Positions 1 through 9,609 of a stretch of DNA of 64,000 nucleotides are shown here, piece by piece (position 1 is the first letter of the stretch; every line of letters starts with the position of its first letter). Where the stretch lies: the NCBI GenBank assembly GCA_937138495.1, contig CAKZPE010000014.1, positions 1-64,000 on the forward strand, read 5' to 3'. Origin of the DNA: an uncultured Oceanospirillaceae bacterium (GTDB taxonomy: Bacteria; Pseudomonadota; Gammaproteobacteria; Pseudomonadales; Balneatricaceae). The translations under genes and the position numbers were made by a program. The notes under the pieces were generated by a model. That model saw nothing but the letters and a program-made list of their open reading frames with translations. It was not told where the DNA came from and made no database searches.

Positions 1-294
1 CTCCCCCCGGAACCCCAGGCTCTGAACAGCTTCAAGATCATTCAGATCACGGATTTTACTGGTGGCATGCCGGCTCAGGGCCAGTGACAAATCATCCTTC
101 TCGATACCACTGCCGTTATCCCGTAAACGGATCAGCTTCACACCGCCCTGCTCAATATCCAGCTCAATGCGGTCTGCGCCGGCATCCAGGCTGTTTTCAA
201 GGATCTCTTTAACAACAGACGCCGGGCGCTCAACAACCTCGCCAGCGGCGATCTGGTTCGCCAGCCGTGGCGAAAGCAAATGGATACGGGACAT
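1..294 (-). CDS. mutL: DNA mismatch repair protein MutL (N-terminal part, truncated by window edge)
   Basis: Only the first 98 codons lie in the window; the gene continues beyond base 1. MutL is the ATP-dependent matchmaker of mismatch repair that links MutS recognition to MutH or intrinsic nicking. The visible part carries the GHKL ATPase motifs: the start [20 protein letters not shown], then [19 protein letters not shown] with the Mg-binding Asn/Glu motif, DNGSGI, the SRHATSKI loop, and LGFRGE at the edge. The ATG at 292-294 has GAG about ten bases upstream. It follows amiB by 41 bases, the same order as in E. coli (tsaE-amiB-mutL), so it is very probably in that operon. Identification is certain from the motifs. 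Confidence 0.97.
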   Translation of the reverse strand, partial: MSRIHLLSPRLANQIAAGEVVERPASVVKEILENSLDAGADRIELDIEQGGVKLIRLRDNGSGIEKDDLSLALSRHATSKIRDLNDLEAVQSLGFRGE

Positions 295-335
295 AAATTA
301 CACTCGGTACCGAAAAAGACTGTTAAAAGGAGCTA

Positions 336-1700
336 TCAACTGGTCGGAATCTGTAACACCTGACCAACACGGATATGATCCGCGTTCTTCAGACCATTAG
401 CTTTACGCAACGCCGCCATAGACACACCGTTGCGACGGGCGATCACCGATAATGTATCACCCCGGACAACCTTATACTTACCGGCTGTCGCCTTACCTTT
501 ATTGCCACCCTGCTTTTGCCAGGCCAGATAGGTCAGCGCAGGCGGCTTGGCAACAAAATGCGCCTTAATACCGGCAAAAACCGCCTGAGCCATCTTCTTC
601 TGATAAGACTTAGACTTCAGCTTCCGGGCTTCATCCGGATTAGTAATGAACCCGGTTTCCACCAGAATAGACGGAATATCCGGTGACTTAAGCACCACAA
701 AACCGGCCTGTTCAACCCGTTTTTTATGCATTTTTGCAAAGCGGCTCATATTCTTGTGAACGGTTTCCGCAATGACCCGGCTATCGCTGCGACTGGCGGT
801 CATCGACATATCCAGCAACACTTTTGCCAGCACATCATCTTTATCTTCCAGGCTGACACTGCCAACGCCCCCGATCAGGTCGGTACTGTTTTCCCGTTTG
901 GCCAACCAGCGGCCCATCTCACTACTGGCACCTCTTGGGGACAACACCCAGACCGAAGCCCCCTTCGCACGCTTGTCTTTAAAGCCGTCCGCGTGGATGG
1001 ATACAAACATATCGGCATTGTTCTTCCGCGCCCGGCTGGTACGGCTGCGCAGGCTGATATAGTAATCGCCATCCCGGGTCAGCTGCGGCGTAAAGCCCGG
1101 CTCTTTCTGCAACAACTTCTTTAATTCACGGGCAATGCCCAGCACCACATCTTTTTCTTTTTCCCCTCTGGGGCCAACAGCCCCCGGATCATCGCCACCA
1201 TGACCGGCATCAATGGCAATCACTACGTTACGCAGTTTATCCGGGTTATTTGCAGTCGTTGTCGCCCGTTTAACGGTCTGGGCAACTTTTTCAGGCTGAT
1301 AAAGATCCACCACCAGACGGTGGCCATATTTATCGTTCGGGCTAAGGGCAAAGCTTTTCGCCCGCACATCAGACTTAAGATCCAGCACAATGCGCAGATC
1401 TTTTTTATCCTTCGCGCCACTGCGGATTCGCTCCACCGGGCTCTTACTCAGGTTCAGCTGCTTGAGATCTGCGTTAAAGCGGGCGTTATCCACATCCAGC
1501 ACAATGCGGTCGGGATTTTTCAAAGTAAAAAGTTTATGGTCCGCACTGTCACTGAGGTCAAATACAAGACGTGCGTGATCCGGAGCAATCCACAGGCGTA
1601 CGTTCTTAACATCCACCGCGCCAACCACTGCGGATAACACTGTACACACTAATACCAGACTAAAACGGGCAACACGCAACATACTCAGTTTCATCCTCAC
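336..1700 (-). CDS. amiB: N-acetylmuramoyl-L-alanine amidase with AMIN and LysM domains (AmiB/AmiC type)
   Basis: Periplasmic zinc amidase that cuts the stem peptide from N-acetylmuramic acid and splits septal peptidoglycan during cell division. The 454-residue protein has a signal peptide (about residues 1-28, ending near VGA), an AMIN septal-targeting domain (about 30-130), an Amidase_3 catalytic domain (about 160-385) with the zinc-ligand motif AIDAGHGGDDPGAVG and the later VETGFITNPDEA stretch, and a C-terminal LysM peptidoglycan-binding repeat (YKVVRGDTLSVIARRNGVS). Its start overlaps the end of tsaE by four bases, so it is translationally coupled in the nnr-tsaE-amiB-mutL run. The name amiB rests on this conserved neighbourhood; AmiC would be the structural alternative. 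Confidence 0.93.
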   Translation of the reverse strand: MRMKLSMLRVARFSLVLVCTVLSAVVGAVDVKNVRLWIAPDHARLVFDLSDSADHKLFTLKNPDRIVLDVDNARFNADLKQLNLSKSPVERIRSGAKDKKDLRIVLDLKSDVRAKSFALSPNDKYGHRLVVDLYQPEKVAQTVKRATTTANNPDKLRNVVIAIDAGHGGDDPGAVGPRGEKEKDVVLGIARELKKLLQKEPGFTPQLTRDGDYYISLRSRTSRARKNNADMFVSIHADGFKDKRAKGASVWVLSPRGASSEMGRWLAKRENSTDLIGGVGSVSLEDKDDVLAKVLLDMSMTASRSDSRVIAETVHKNMSRFAKMHKKRVEQAGFVVLKSPDIPSILVETGFITNPDEARKLKSKSYQKKMAQAVFAGIKAHFVAKPPALTYLAWQKQGGNKGKATAGKYKVVRGDTLSVIARRNGVSMAALRKANGLKNADHIRVGQVLQIPTS

Positions 1701-2203
1701 TCGGCACCGGCCTGCAGATTAGCTAACAGCTGTTCACCCCTGGCGGTCACGGGCAACAGTTCAACCTGCCGGCCTTCATCCTGCACAGTGATATTCAGTA
1801 ACAAATCGGCAGAAGGCAGCACACCTTCACCTTTTTCCGGCCATTCAATCAGACAAAGCGCATCATCGTGGAAATAATCCCGGATACCGAAATATTCGAG
1901 TTCCTCCGGATCTCCGAGACGATACAGATCAAAATGATACACATCCCGCCCTGTCAGCTCATAAGGCTCAACCAGTGTATAAGTCGGACTCTTAACCGCA
2001 CCCTTATGGCCTGCCCCCTGAATGATCCCCCTGCACAGGGTGGTTTTACCCATTCCAAGATCACCATTCAGAAATACCACGCCACCGCTGGCAGACGCCG
2101 CAAGACTGCCGCCAAATGCCACCATGGCTGCTTCATCAGCGATAAAAAAACAATGCTGCTGGTTACCGGACACCGTAGTTACTTCCTTCACTTTCTCTGT
2201 CAT
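1697..2203 (-). CDS. tsaE: tRNA threonylcarbamoyladenosine biosynthesis ATPase TsaE
   Basis: TsaE is the ATPase partner of TsaB and TsaD in making the t6A modification at position 37 of ANN-decoding tRNAs, in the cytoplasm. The 168-residue protein has the family P-loop GDLGMGKTTLCRG (about residues 48-60), the SPTYTLVEPYE stretch typical of TsaE, the HFDLYRL motif and a late CLIEWPEKG motif. Length is normal for the family (about 150-170). It overlaps nnr upstream and amiB downstream by four bases each, matching the conserved yjeF-yjeE-amiB order. Nothing unusual. Confidence 0.95.
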   Translation of the reverse strand: MTEKVKEVTTVSGNQQHCFFIADEAAMVAFGGSLAASASGGVVFLNGDLGMGKTTLCRGIIQGAGHKGAVKSPTYTLVEPYELTGRDVYHFDLYRLGDPEELEYFGIRDYFHDDALCLIEWPEKGEGVLPSADLLLNITVQDEGRQVELLPVTARGEQLLANLQAGAE

Positions 2204-3759
2204 TTTTGGGAAACGTTAACAACTTTAGGCAATTGTGCCAACAGATCAGTGGCTTGCATACCTCGCTGACCATTTTTTGCCGCCTCATCAGCCGCTTTTG
2301 CATGAATGTATACACCAATACGGGCAGCATCAATATATGTCAGCCCCTGTGCCAGCAACCCACCAATGATACCGCTGAGCACATCTCCCATACCTCCGGT
2401 CGCCATACCGGGGTTTCCGGCTGAACACAGATGCATCGCATCCCCGTCACAACTGAGGGTACCGGCCCCCTTCAGTACCAGGGTGCCACCAAATCTGTCC
2501 TGTAATGCCTCTGCCGCCGCAAAACGGTTTCCCTGCACCTTGGCAACCGATGTTTCCAGCAGCCGGCCAGCCTCACCCGGATGAGGCGTCAGCAACCAGT
2601 TAATATGCTTACTGCCATCCAGCTTGGCATTCATGACCAGCAAGTTAAGCGCGTCCGCATCCATCACCAGTGGCTTTTTATCTGCCCGGCAGTTATCCAG
2701 CACAGCCATAAGCAACTGCTCACCCCAGGCACTTTGCCCCAGCCCCGGCCCCACGACGACAATGCTGGCCCGCTCAATCAGAACCGCCAGATCATGCCCA
2801 CTGCGTACCCCATGCACCATAAGCTCCGGTGCCCGGGTCAGTGCAGCCGTCACATGTTCGGCACGGGTCGCCAGTGTTACCAGCCCGGCGCCACTGCGAC
2901 CGGCTGCCTGAGCAGCCATAATCGCCGCCCCGCCCATACCATGATCACCGCCAATGACCAGTACATGACCAAAATGCCCTTTATGACTGGACGCCCCCCG
3001 CGGAGGCAACAGTTCAGCCAGATCCTCCCGGCAAGTGCGAAATCCGCTGACAGGAATAGACTCATAAATATCATCAGCAATGCGCAAGCTGTCAAAATGC
3101 AGATAACCGCAATAATCTACACCGTCATGCGTCAGCAGCCCCTGCTTCATTCCAATAAACGTAACCGTACAGTCGGCCCGCACAGCCGTTCCAAGCACCG
3201 CACCTGTATCACTGCAAAGCCCTGACGGGATATCCACAGCCAGCACAGGCTTACCGGAGAGATTGATCTGCCGGATCGCACTTTCAAAAGGCTCCGCCAC
3301 CGCTCCGTTAAGGCCGGTACCCAGCAAAGCATCAACAATCACATCTCCCTGTAAATTCATGCCCGGACGGTAACGGAGACATTCGACGCCCTGATCAGTC
3401 ATCCAGTCATAGGCCTGCCGGGCCTCTCCCCGTAACTGCACAGAAAAATCATCCATTCTGGCCACGCAGACTACCTGCACCTGAATGCCCTGCTGCTGCG
3501 CTAACGCCGCCATCACAAAGCCATCACCGCCGTTATTGCCAGTACCGCACAAAATGCTCAGGGAACTCACACCGGGCCACTGGTGCAATAAACGGTCGAA
3601 CGCCACATGCCCGGCTCTGAGCATCAGTTTAAAACCCGGGATTCCGCCACTGATTGCAGCCGCATCCAGTGCCCGGGTCAGTTCAGCTGTGTATAATGCA
3701 GCGGGTAATTGCGAAGACTTAGCCACGGTATCTGATCTCGACTGGGAATTTGGCTTCAT
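2200..3759 (-). CDS. nnr: Bifunctional NAD(P)H-hydrate epimerase / ADP-dependent NAD(P)HX dehydratase
   Basis: Repairs hydrated NADH and NADPH: the N-terminal YjeF domain epimerises R- and S-NAD(P)HX and the C-terminal ribokinase-like domain dehydrates the S form using ADP. The N-terminal half shows CGTGNNGGDGFVMA, LGTGLNG and DIPSGL; the C-terminal half shows GHFGHVLVIGGDHGMGGAA, LTPHPGEAGRLL, KGAGTL and GNPGMATGGMGDVLSGIIG. I start at ATG 3757-3759 (MKPNSQS; AGG nine bases upstream) rather than at 3801: the longer form would abut the divergent queG start and leave no room for promoters, and 3759 gives 519 residues, close to family size. First gene of the tsaE-amiB-mutL run. Confidence 0.94.
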   Translation of the reverse strand: MKPNSQSRSDTVAKSSQLPAALYTAELTRALDAAAISGGIPGFKLMLRAGHVAFDRLLHQWPGVSSLSILCGTGNNGGDGFVMAALAQQQGIQVQVVCVARMDDFSVQLRGEARQAYDWMTDQGVECLRYRPGMNLQGDVIVDALLGTGLNGAVAEPFESAIRQINLSGKPVLAVDIPSGLCSDTGAVLGTAVRADCTVTFIGMKQGLLTHDGVDYCGYLHFDSLRIADDIYESIPVSGFRTCREDLAELLPPRGASSHKGHFGHVLVIGGDHGMGGAAIMAAQAAGRSGAGLVTLATRAEHVTAALTRAPELMVHGVRSGHDLAVLIERASIVVVGPGLGQSAWGEQLLMAVLDNCRADKKPLVMDADALNLLVMNAKLDGSKHINWLLTPHPGEAGRLLETSVAKVQGNRFAAAEALQDRFGGTLVLKGAGTLSCDGDAMHLCSAGNPGMATGGMGDVLSGIIGGLLAQGLTYIDAARIGVYIHAKAADEAAKNGQRGMQATDLLAQLPKVVNVSQK

Positions 3760-3802
3760 TATATCCAACCTACAGTGAAAACAGCTATAACGACCGGCCA
3801 TA

Positions 3803-4936
3803 ATGCATCAGGACTCAAAATCACTCGCCGCCCTCAGTGACGCCATTAAAGCTGCGGCACTGGAACAGGGGTTCCAGCAATGCGGCATCAGCGACACAGA
3901 CATCAGCCCGGAGTCAGAGGCTTATCACCGCTGGCTGGAAAACGGCTACCACGGTGAAATGGGCTATCTGGAAAACAATATCGAGAAGCGCCTTGACCCG
4001 TCGCTGCTGGTCGAAGGCACCCGCCGGGTCATCTGCGTCCGGATGAACTGCCTGCCACCGGATATACAGACACTCAAGGTGCTCAAGAATCCGGACAAAG
4101 CCTATATATCCCGCTACACCATGGGCCGCGATTACCACAAGCTAATGCGCAAACGCCTGACCCGGCTGGCTAAAGAAATAGAAACCTTAATCGGTGAATT
4201 TGGCTATCGCGCCTTTGTCGACAGCGCCCCGGTACTTGAACGGCCACTGGCACGTAAAGCCGGCATTGGCTGGCAAGGCAAGCACAGCCTGATTCTGAAC
4301 CGTGAAGCCGGTTCCTGGTTTTTACTGGGGGAACTCTTTGTCGACTTGCCCCTGCCGGTTGATGAACCCTATACCGAAGAACACTGCGGGAAATGTCAGG
4401 CCTGCATCGACGTGTGCCCGACCCGTGCCATCGTTGAACCTTACGTGGTGGACGCACGCCGCTGCATTTCCTATCTGACCATTGAATACAACGGCAGCAT
4501 TCCCACAGAACTGCGCCCCCTGATGGGCAACCGGATTTTCGGCTGTGACGACTGCCAGCTGATATGCCCCTGGAACCGCTTTGCTCAGGCAACCGGGGAA
4601 GATGATTTCAAACCCCGCCACGGGCTGGACGACAAAAGTCTGCGGGAACTGCTGAACTGGGACGAAGCCACATTCCTGAAACGGACAGAAGGCTCCGCCA
4701 TTCGGCGCAGCGGTTTTCAGGGCTGGCAACGCAATATAGCAGTCGCACTCGGCAACGGCAGAAATACTCAGGAAAGCCGTGACACTCTGCACTCACTGCT
4801 CAGCAATCCCGACACAGGGGAATTAGTCAAAGAACACGCCCAGTGGGCGCTGGATCATCTGAGTAGCCGCGAAGTGGCACAAACGCCCGCTCTGCCGATA
4901 GCAGAGCACCCAAGAGCAGGAAAACTGGCCGACTAA
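3803..4936 (+). CDS. queG: Epoxyqueuosine reductase QueG
   Basis: Cobalamin- and iron-sulfur-dependent enzyme that reduces epoxyqueuosine to queuosine at the tRNA wobble position. The 377-residue protein has a cobalamin-binding N-terminal domain, a ferredoxin-like module with two 4Fe-4S motifs (CGKCQACIDVCPTRA, about residues 197-211, and CDDCQLICPWN, about 252-262), and a C-terminal HEAT-like helical part. It is divergent from nnr, as yjeS/queG is from yjeF in E. coli, with a 43-base shared promoter region. Its last codons overlap an inverted repeat that probably terminates the convergent chemoreceptor gene. Use of B12 is a family property. Confidence 0.96.
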   Translation: MHQDSKSLAALSDAIKAAALEQGFQQCGISDTDISPESEAYHRWLENGYHGEMGYLENNIEKRLDPSLLVEGTRRVICVRMNCLPPDIQTLKVLKNPDKAYISRYTMGRDYHKLMRKRLTRLAKEIETLIGEFGYRAFVDSAPVLERPLARKAGIGWQGKHSLILNREAGSWFLLGELFVDLPLPVDEPYTEEHCGKCQACIDVCPTRAIVEPYVVDARRCISYLTIEYNGSIPTELRPLMGNRIFGCDDCQLICPWNRFAQATGEDDFKPRHGLDDKSLRELLNWDEATFLKRTEGSAIRRSGFQGWQRNIAVALGNGRNTQESRDTLHSLLSNPDTGELVKEHAQWALDHLSSREVAQTPALPIAEHPRAGKLAD

Positions 4937-4946
4937 AACCGGCCAG
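4921..4946 (-). terminator. Hairpin terminator of the chemoreceptor gene, overlapping the queG 3' end
   Basis: Read on the minus strand this is CTGGCCG-loop-CGGCCAG followed by TTTT, 20 bases beyond the stop of the gene ending at 4967. It overlaps the last codons of convergent queG, so the two genes share this boundary. Confidence 0.55.
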
Positions 4947-4966
4947 CTCCCCCCCACTCCAGCAGA

Positions 4967-7285
4967 TCAGGTTTTGAAACGGCCGACCAAATTGTGCAAC
5001 CGGTCAGCCATCTGGCTTAACTTATCCGTATCACCAGCGGACTCCTGCGCGCTGTCCAGTGTGGTTTCCGACAGGGTATCGATCTCAACCGCATTCTTTT
5101 CGATATCCTTAATCACATCCAGCTGCTCATTCACGGCGGTGGCAATCTGCGTCTGCATGGCTTCCACATCCGCCATCAGGCGTTTGGTTTCATCCAGCTC
5201 CGAGGCTGTTTCATTCACCATAGCAATGCCCCGTTCAGCATTGTCCATAGAATTCTCTACCCGGCGCACGGAATCATCCGCAGTTTCCCGCAGCTTCTCC
5301 ATGGTTTCCTGAATGTTAACTGTTGCTTCCTGCGTACGGGATGATAACGTCCGGACCTCATCGGCCACCACCGCAAAGCCACGCCCCTGCTCACCCGCAC
5401 GGGCCGCCTCTATAGCCGCGTTCAGCGCCAGCAAACTGGTCTGTTTGGCAATATCATTAATGACATCCAAAATAGAACTGACCTGATCGATTTCTCCGGA
5501 AAGTGCATTAATCGAATTCGCAGATTCACGGGTAAAACCCACCAGCTGATCAATTTCATCGACCGAACGCTGGGCATTATCGGCCCCGCTAATCATCTTC
5601 TCACCGGCGGTGACCATTGCATTCAGGGTTTCATTACTGCTTTGTGCCACATGATCAATCGAGTAAGAAAACTCAGTCATCGCCGTCACTATCAGCTCAC
5701 TCATAGAACGCTGCTGTCCCATACGGGAAGCCGTGTCACCGGACTGTTGTGCCAACTGATTAGTCACTGCCGTCAGGCTTTCCGCTGTTTCACTGGCCTG
5801 AGCAACCACGCCGCGGATATTGGCAACAAAGGCGTTAAAAGCCGTCGCCAACTCACCGATTTCATCTTTACGTTTAGCACTTTCGAGCTGCGTAGTCAGA
5901 TCGCCATCACCTTCGGCAATCTCCTGGAATGAGGTCACAAGCTCACGTAACGGATTCACCAGCAAACGCGACAACAACAGGCCAAACAGCACCGCCGCCA
6001 CCAGCACGACCAAAACAACAATGCCGCTGGTCCGGGTAATTGAGCCAAGGATCTGTTCCTCACTGGCAAAGGCCTCTGAACTGCTCATTTCCGAAATCAG
6101 CGCCCAGCGTAAACCGTCAATATCCACAGAGGTATATGCCGACAGCACCTCTTCACCGTAATACCCCTGCGAACGGATCACACCGGCACCGCCCTTCAGT
6201 GCAGCCTTCACACTGTCAGAACTGACTATCTGCAGGGCCACGCCTGTACGCCGGTTCTGAATCTGCTCGATACTGTCCTGCCAACCGGTTAGCGTAATCT
6301 CATTCAGATACTGTTCCGGGGCTTCAATCAAACGACGACTGTCGGTGCGCAGACGCTCATCATCTCCCACCAGATAGACTTCACCACTCTTACCCAGCCC
6401 GACATCGGCCCAGTGCTTGTTGCTGGTCAGCGCCAGAGTGACCCGTTCAACCGGCAGGCGAACCACCAGGGTGCCGACATTTTTGTCTTTCTCGAATACC
6501 GGTGCAGAAAGGAACGCCGCCGGGGTGCCAAAATCAGCAAAATACGTATTAATATCTGTCAGGAATACCTGCCCGGCCGCCGCATCTTTCGCCGCATTCC
6601 AGGCCTGAACCAGTCCACTGTCGCTACCTGTCGTAAGATCAGTCGCGTAATCCACATTCTTAGCCACCGAATACACGACCCGCCCCTCAGGACTGACGAT
6701 CAGAACATCCGGAAACCCAAACTCTTCCTGCAAACGGCGTAACCCCGGATGGTACTGCGAGTGATACAAATCATAACGGGCATTAAATTTAGTGATTTTC
6801 TTTGCCTGATCCAGCGCCTGCTTAGCCCCCAGCGGATTCGGGTTACTGCTGATATAACGCATCTGGAAATAGCGGCCCGGATCATCCAGTGCCGCCTGTG
6901 CATTACCGGCATCCGCACTGTTAAAGCCCGGATCATGCTGCTTGAAGGCACCAGCAAACACACTGTCATAGAAGCTGCTCAGGTTTTGCTGCTGTTCCGC
7001 ATCAACCTTTTTATTCAGATCAAAGGAGCTGGAAAAATACCCCGTGGCCACCACGGTCTGCTCCGTTTCAGCAATGCTTTTTACCAGGCTTTTCAGATCA
7101 CTGATGTAGCTGACCAGCTGGTCTTTTTTCATTTCCCGCACCGCAATCAGCTTAGCGGAGGCAGCATCATCGAGGGCAACGTTTACTTCGTTGGAGGTGG
7201 CATACATAACCACTGCACTGGCGCAGACAAGGGGGATAATGCCAATGGATACAATGGCCAGTAAGATACGTGTCTTAATCGTCAT
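4967..7285 (-). CDS. Methyl-accepting chemotaxis protein with periplasmic Cache sensor
   Basis: Membrane chemoreceptor that passes ligand binding to CheA/CheW. From ATG at 7285 ([21 protein letters not shown] ribosome site seven bases upstream) it is 772 residues: TM1 about 8-30, a large periplasmic region about 31-415 with dCache-like sequence ([38 protein letters not shown]), TM2 about 417-440, HAMP, then the MCP signalling hairpin whose tip ([39 protein letters not shown]) lies near residues 605-645. An in-frame upstream extension to 7378 is hydrophilic and lacks a ribosome site. No C-terminal CheR-binding pentapeptide. Ligand unknown; dCache receptors commonly sense amino acids or other small organic compounds. 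Confidence 0.93.
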   Translation of the reverse strand: MTIKTRILLAIVSIGIIPLVCASAVVMYATSNEVNVALDDAASAKLIAVREMKKDQLVSYISDLKSLVKSIAETEQTVVATGYFSSSFDLNKKVDAEQQQNLSSFYDSVFAGAFKQHDPGFNSADAGNAQAALDDPGRYFQMRYISSNPNPLGAKQALDQAKKITKFNARYDLYHSQYHPGLRRLQEEFGFPDVLIVSPEGRVVYSVAKNVDYATDLTTGSDSGLVQAWNAAKDAAAGQVFLTDINTYFADFGTPAAFLSAPVFEKDKNVGTLVVRLPVERVTLALTSNKHWADVGLGKSGEVYLVGDDERLRTDSRRLIEAPEQYLNEITLTGWQDSIEQIQNRRTGVALQIVSSDSVKAALKGGAGVIRSQGYYGEEVLSAYTSVDIDGLRWALISEMSSSEAFASEEQILGSITRTSGIVVLVVLVAAVLFGLLLSRLLVNPLRELVTSFQEIAEGDGDLTTQLESAKRKDEIGELATAFNAFVANIRGVVAQASETAESLTAVTNQLAQQSGDTASRMGQQRSMSELIVTAMTEFSYSIDHVAQSSNETLNAMVTAGEKMISGADNAQRSVDEIDQLVGFTRESANSINALSGEIDQVSSILDVINDIAKQTSLLALNAAIEAARAGEQGRGFAVVADEVRTLSSRTQEATVNIQETMEKLRETADDSVRRVENSMDNAERGIAMVNETASELDETKRLMADVEAMQTQIATAVNEQLDVIKDIEKNAVEIDTLSETTLDSAQESAGDTDKLSQMADRLHNLVGRFKT

Positions 7286-7774
7286 ACTGCTTCTCTCAAT
7301 ACTCGAAGCCGCCGACAGGGAATGGTTACGCAAACAAGCACGCGTACATCCGGCCTGAAAACAGCTACCGTTACGCACGTCCTTATGTCACTTCACCAGC
7401 GTCCGGCTGAGATTTATTGTTTTATGAACAAAAATGCGGCGGGCACCGCGACATTTATATTGAACCGGCGGCCCCCTCAAGCCAGCGGTCAGGTGACTAT
7501 TAATAAACCCTGTTTGAAAAAAAATAGAAACCCTGCAGACACGCAGATAAATCGCTGTCACCAGCAACGGATGACTTTATAAAAAAATAAACCCCGGACA
7601 AGCCGGGGTTCTGGGATAAATCTTAAACAACAAAGAAACACTTAGTCATTGAAAATACAGGAATATTAGTAAGTTCACTTGTAAATATTAAAACGCTAAA
7701 TTAGCAGCTACTCATTCTAAAGTTTAAGATACTCATTTTGGGCATTGGTTGCATGAACAACCAACACAACCCGG
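7286..7774. other. Long spacer between chemoreceptor and orn, no gene seen
   Basis: About 490 bases hold the promoter region of the chemoreceptor on the right-hand side of its start, then AT-rich sequence with no convincing ORF. The only clear element is a terminator hairpin at 7581-7610. I looked for a flagellar sigma-28 promoter in front of the chemoreceptor and did not find a good match. Confidence 0.6.
7581..7610 (-). terminator. Rho-independent terminator downstream of orn
   Basis: On the minus strand AACCCCGG-cttgt-CCGGGGTT is followed by TATTTTTTTATAA. The perfect 8-bp stem and T-run point in the direction of orn transcription, about 165 bases beyond its stop. Confidence 0.8.
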
Positions 7775-8317
7775 TCAGAGATTAAAAAAGTGTTCCCGGT
7801 AATGTTTCAGCTCATTAATAGAGTCTTTAATATCATCCATCGCCAGATGCGAACCTTTCTTTTCAAAGCCATTCAGCACTTCAGGACGCCAGCGACGGGC
7901 CAGCTCTTTAATGCTGCTGACATCAAGATTTCGGTAGTGGAAAAAACTTTCCAGCTCCGGCATGTATTTCACCAGGAACCGGCGATCCTGGCCGATACTG
8001 TTACCGCAAATCGGTGACGCACCGCTGTCGACGAACTGTTTAATAAACGCCAGTGTTTCTTCTTCCGCCTGACGTTCACTGATCTGCGACGCCTTCACCC
8101 GGGCAGTCAGCCCGGAACCGCCGTGCTGATTCGTACACCATTCATCCATCGCATCCAGCAACTCATCAGACTGATGTACCACCAGACTTGGCCCCAGTGC
8201 CAGAATATTCAGATCCGCATCGGTCACAATGGTGGCAATTTCGATAATTCGTTCCCGTTCCGGATCAAGACCGGTCATTTCCAGATCGATCCAGATCAGA
8301 TTATCTTGCCTAGACAT
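7775..8317 (-). CDS. orn: Oligoribonuclease (3'-5' exoribonuclease)
   Basis: DEDDh exonuclease that degrades short RNA fragments and pGpG to mononucleotides, an essential end step of RNA turnover. From ATG 8317 the protein is 180 residues, the normal size, with catalytic acids D11 and E13 in [10 protein letters not shown] and later motifs [18 protein letters not shown] and [16 protein letters not shown]. The start is fixed by GGGGAA about eight bases upstream; an in-frame ATG at 8344 would add nine residues with no family counterpart. It is divergent from rsgA, as in E. coli and Pseudomonas. Confidence 0.97.
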   Translation of the reverse strand: MSRQDNLIWIDLEMTGLDPERERIIEIATIVTDADLNILALGPSLVVHQSDELLDAMDEWCTNQHGGSGLTARVKASQISERQAEEETLAFIKQFVDSGASPICGNSIGQDRRFLVKYMPELESFFHYRNLDVSSIKELARRWRPEVLNGFEKKGSHLAMDDIKDSINELKHYREHFFNL

Positions 8318-8485
8318 ACGGCAATTCCCCTTAGATTTCAGCACTGTTATTTAAAAGTGTTATAGAATACCTTAGCAGGCCGCTGAAAAACTATCTGCAC
8401 GCATATACCGCGACAAAAAACTTCTTTTTCAGTGACCCGAAACATAATCAGATTTTACTGTATCTATACGGCGCAACAAACTTAC

Positions 8486-9508
8486 ATGGCCAAACGCAAA
8501 CTCACCCGCCGTCAGGCGTGGCGCATACAAAAAATTCAGGACGAACGTTCTGAACGGGCAAAGCGTAAAAATTCCAATATTGACCAGCAACTCGAAGGCG
8601 GAGACCTCGGCCCGGAACAGCACGGTCAGATCATCTCCCACTTCGGCCGTCAGGTAGATGTTGAAGCGCTGGAAGGCGAGCACCGGGGAGAAATCTTCCG
8701 CTGCCATATGCGCACCAACCTGAGCGCACTGGTTACCGGTGACAAAGTCATCTGGCGGGCCGGTGCTGAACACGGCGTGGTCGTTGCCACTGAAGAGCGC
8801 CAGTCAGTGTTGCAACGGCCTAATAATCACGGCGAACTGAAACCGGTTGCGGCAAATATCGATCACATCGTGATCACCATTGCCGTTGAGCCAATGCCTC
8901 ATTACAACCTGATCGACCGCTATCTGGTGGCCGCAGAGGTCAGCGGTATTGAGCCAATCCTGCTGGTCAACAAGCAGGACCTGCTCAACGATGACAACCG
9001 TGACTATATCGAAGGCATGATCAGCCTCTATACCGGGATCGGTTACAAGGTATTGCAGGTATCCACCACCCGTGACGACGGTCTGGATGAACTTAAAGAC
9101 ATCCTCAATGACCGTATCAGTGTCTTCGTTGGCCAGTCAGGTGTCGGTAAATCCTCACTGATCAACGCCCTGCTGCCGGGTGTTGACCTGAAAGTGGGTG
9201 CCCTGTCCGAAGCCACCCGTAAAGGCACCCATACCACCACCACCGCCCGCCTGTTTCATTTTCCGGGCGGCGGCGACCTGATCGACTCGCCCGGTATCCG
9301 GGAATTTGCTTTATGGCATATTGAAAAAGACCGCATCATTGAAGGCTTTACAGAATTCACACCCTTTCTCGGGCTGTGCAAGTTCCGCGACTGCCAGCAT
9401 GAACAGGAACCCCACTGCGCCATAAAGCAAGCAATTGAAGAGCAGAAAATCAGTGTTCAAAGAGTAAATAGTTACAAACATATACTCACTTCGAGGGAAG
9501 AAACTTAA
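8486..9508 (+). CDS. rsgA: Small ribosomal subunit biogenesis GTPase RsgA
   Basis: Circularly permuted GTPase that checks late maturation of the 30S subunit. 340 residues from ATG 8486 (MAKRKLTRRQAWRIQKIQ, the basic N-terminus typical of RsgA), OB-fold about 60-120, then permuted G motifs: VNKQDLL (G4), GQSGVGKSSLINALLPG (G1, starting at residue 216), DSPGIREFALW (G3), and a C-terminal zinc site with the CKFRDCQHEQEPHCAIKQAI pattern. An upstream in-frame ATG at 8432 is less likely because it adds an unmatched hydrophobic tail. The upstream Shine-Dalgarno is weak. Divergent from orn. Confidence 0.96.
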   Translation: MAKRKLTRRQAWRIQKIQDERSERAKRKNSNIDQQLEGGDLGPEQHGQIISHFGRQVDVEALEGEHRGEIFRCHMRTNLSALVTGDKVIWRAGAEHGVVVATEERQSVLQRPNNHGELKPVAANIDHIVITIAVEPMPHYNLIDRYLVAAEVSGIEPILLVNKQDLLNDDNRDYIEGMISLYTGIGYKVLQVSTTRDDGLDELKDILNDRISVFVGQSGVGKSSLINALLPGVDLKVGALSEATRKGTHTTTTARLFHFPGGGDLIDSPGIREFALWHIEKDRIIEGFTEFTPFLGLCKFRDCQHEQEPHCAIKQAIEEQKISVQRVNSYKHILTSREET

Positions 9509-9537
9509 CTATCTTGTAAATAAAAGGTTTAATGTGC

Positions 9538-9583
9538 CGAAAACCTCTCTTAACAAAGACTTAACCAGAGTGGTTTTCGTTTG
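9538..9583 (+). terminator. Terminator hairpin after rsgA
   Basis: CGAAAACC pairs with GGTTTTCG (8 bp, extended by CTCT/AGAG after one mismatch), followed by TTTG. It sits 30 bases beyond the rsgA stop and 27 bases before the HDOD gene, so the two genes are probably separate units. Confidence 0.6.
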
Positions 9584-9609
9584 ATCAGTGACCGGCATCA
9601 GGACCATTA

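Noticed and set aside
7286..7580. Sigma-28 flagellar promoter for the first chemoreceptor
   Set aside because: No adequate match to TAAAGTTT-N11-GCCGATAA on the minus strand.
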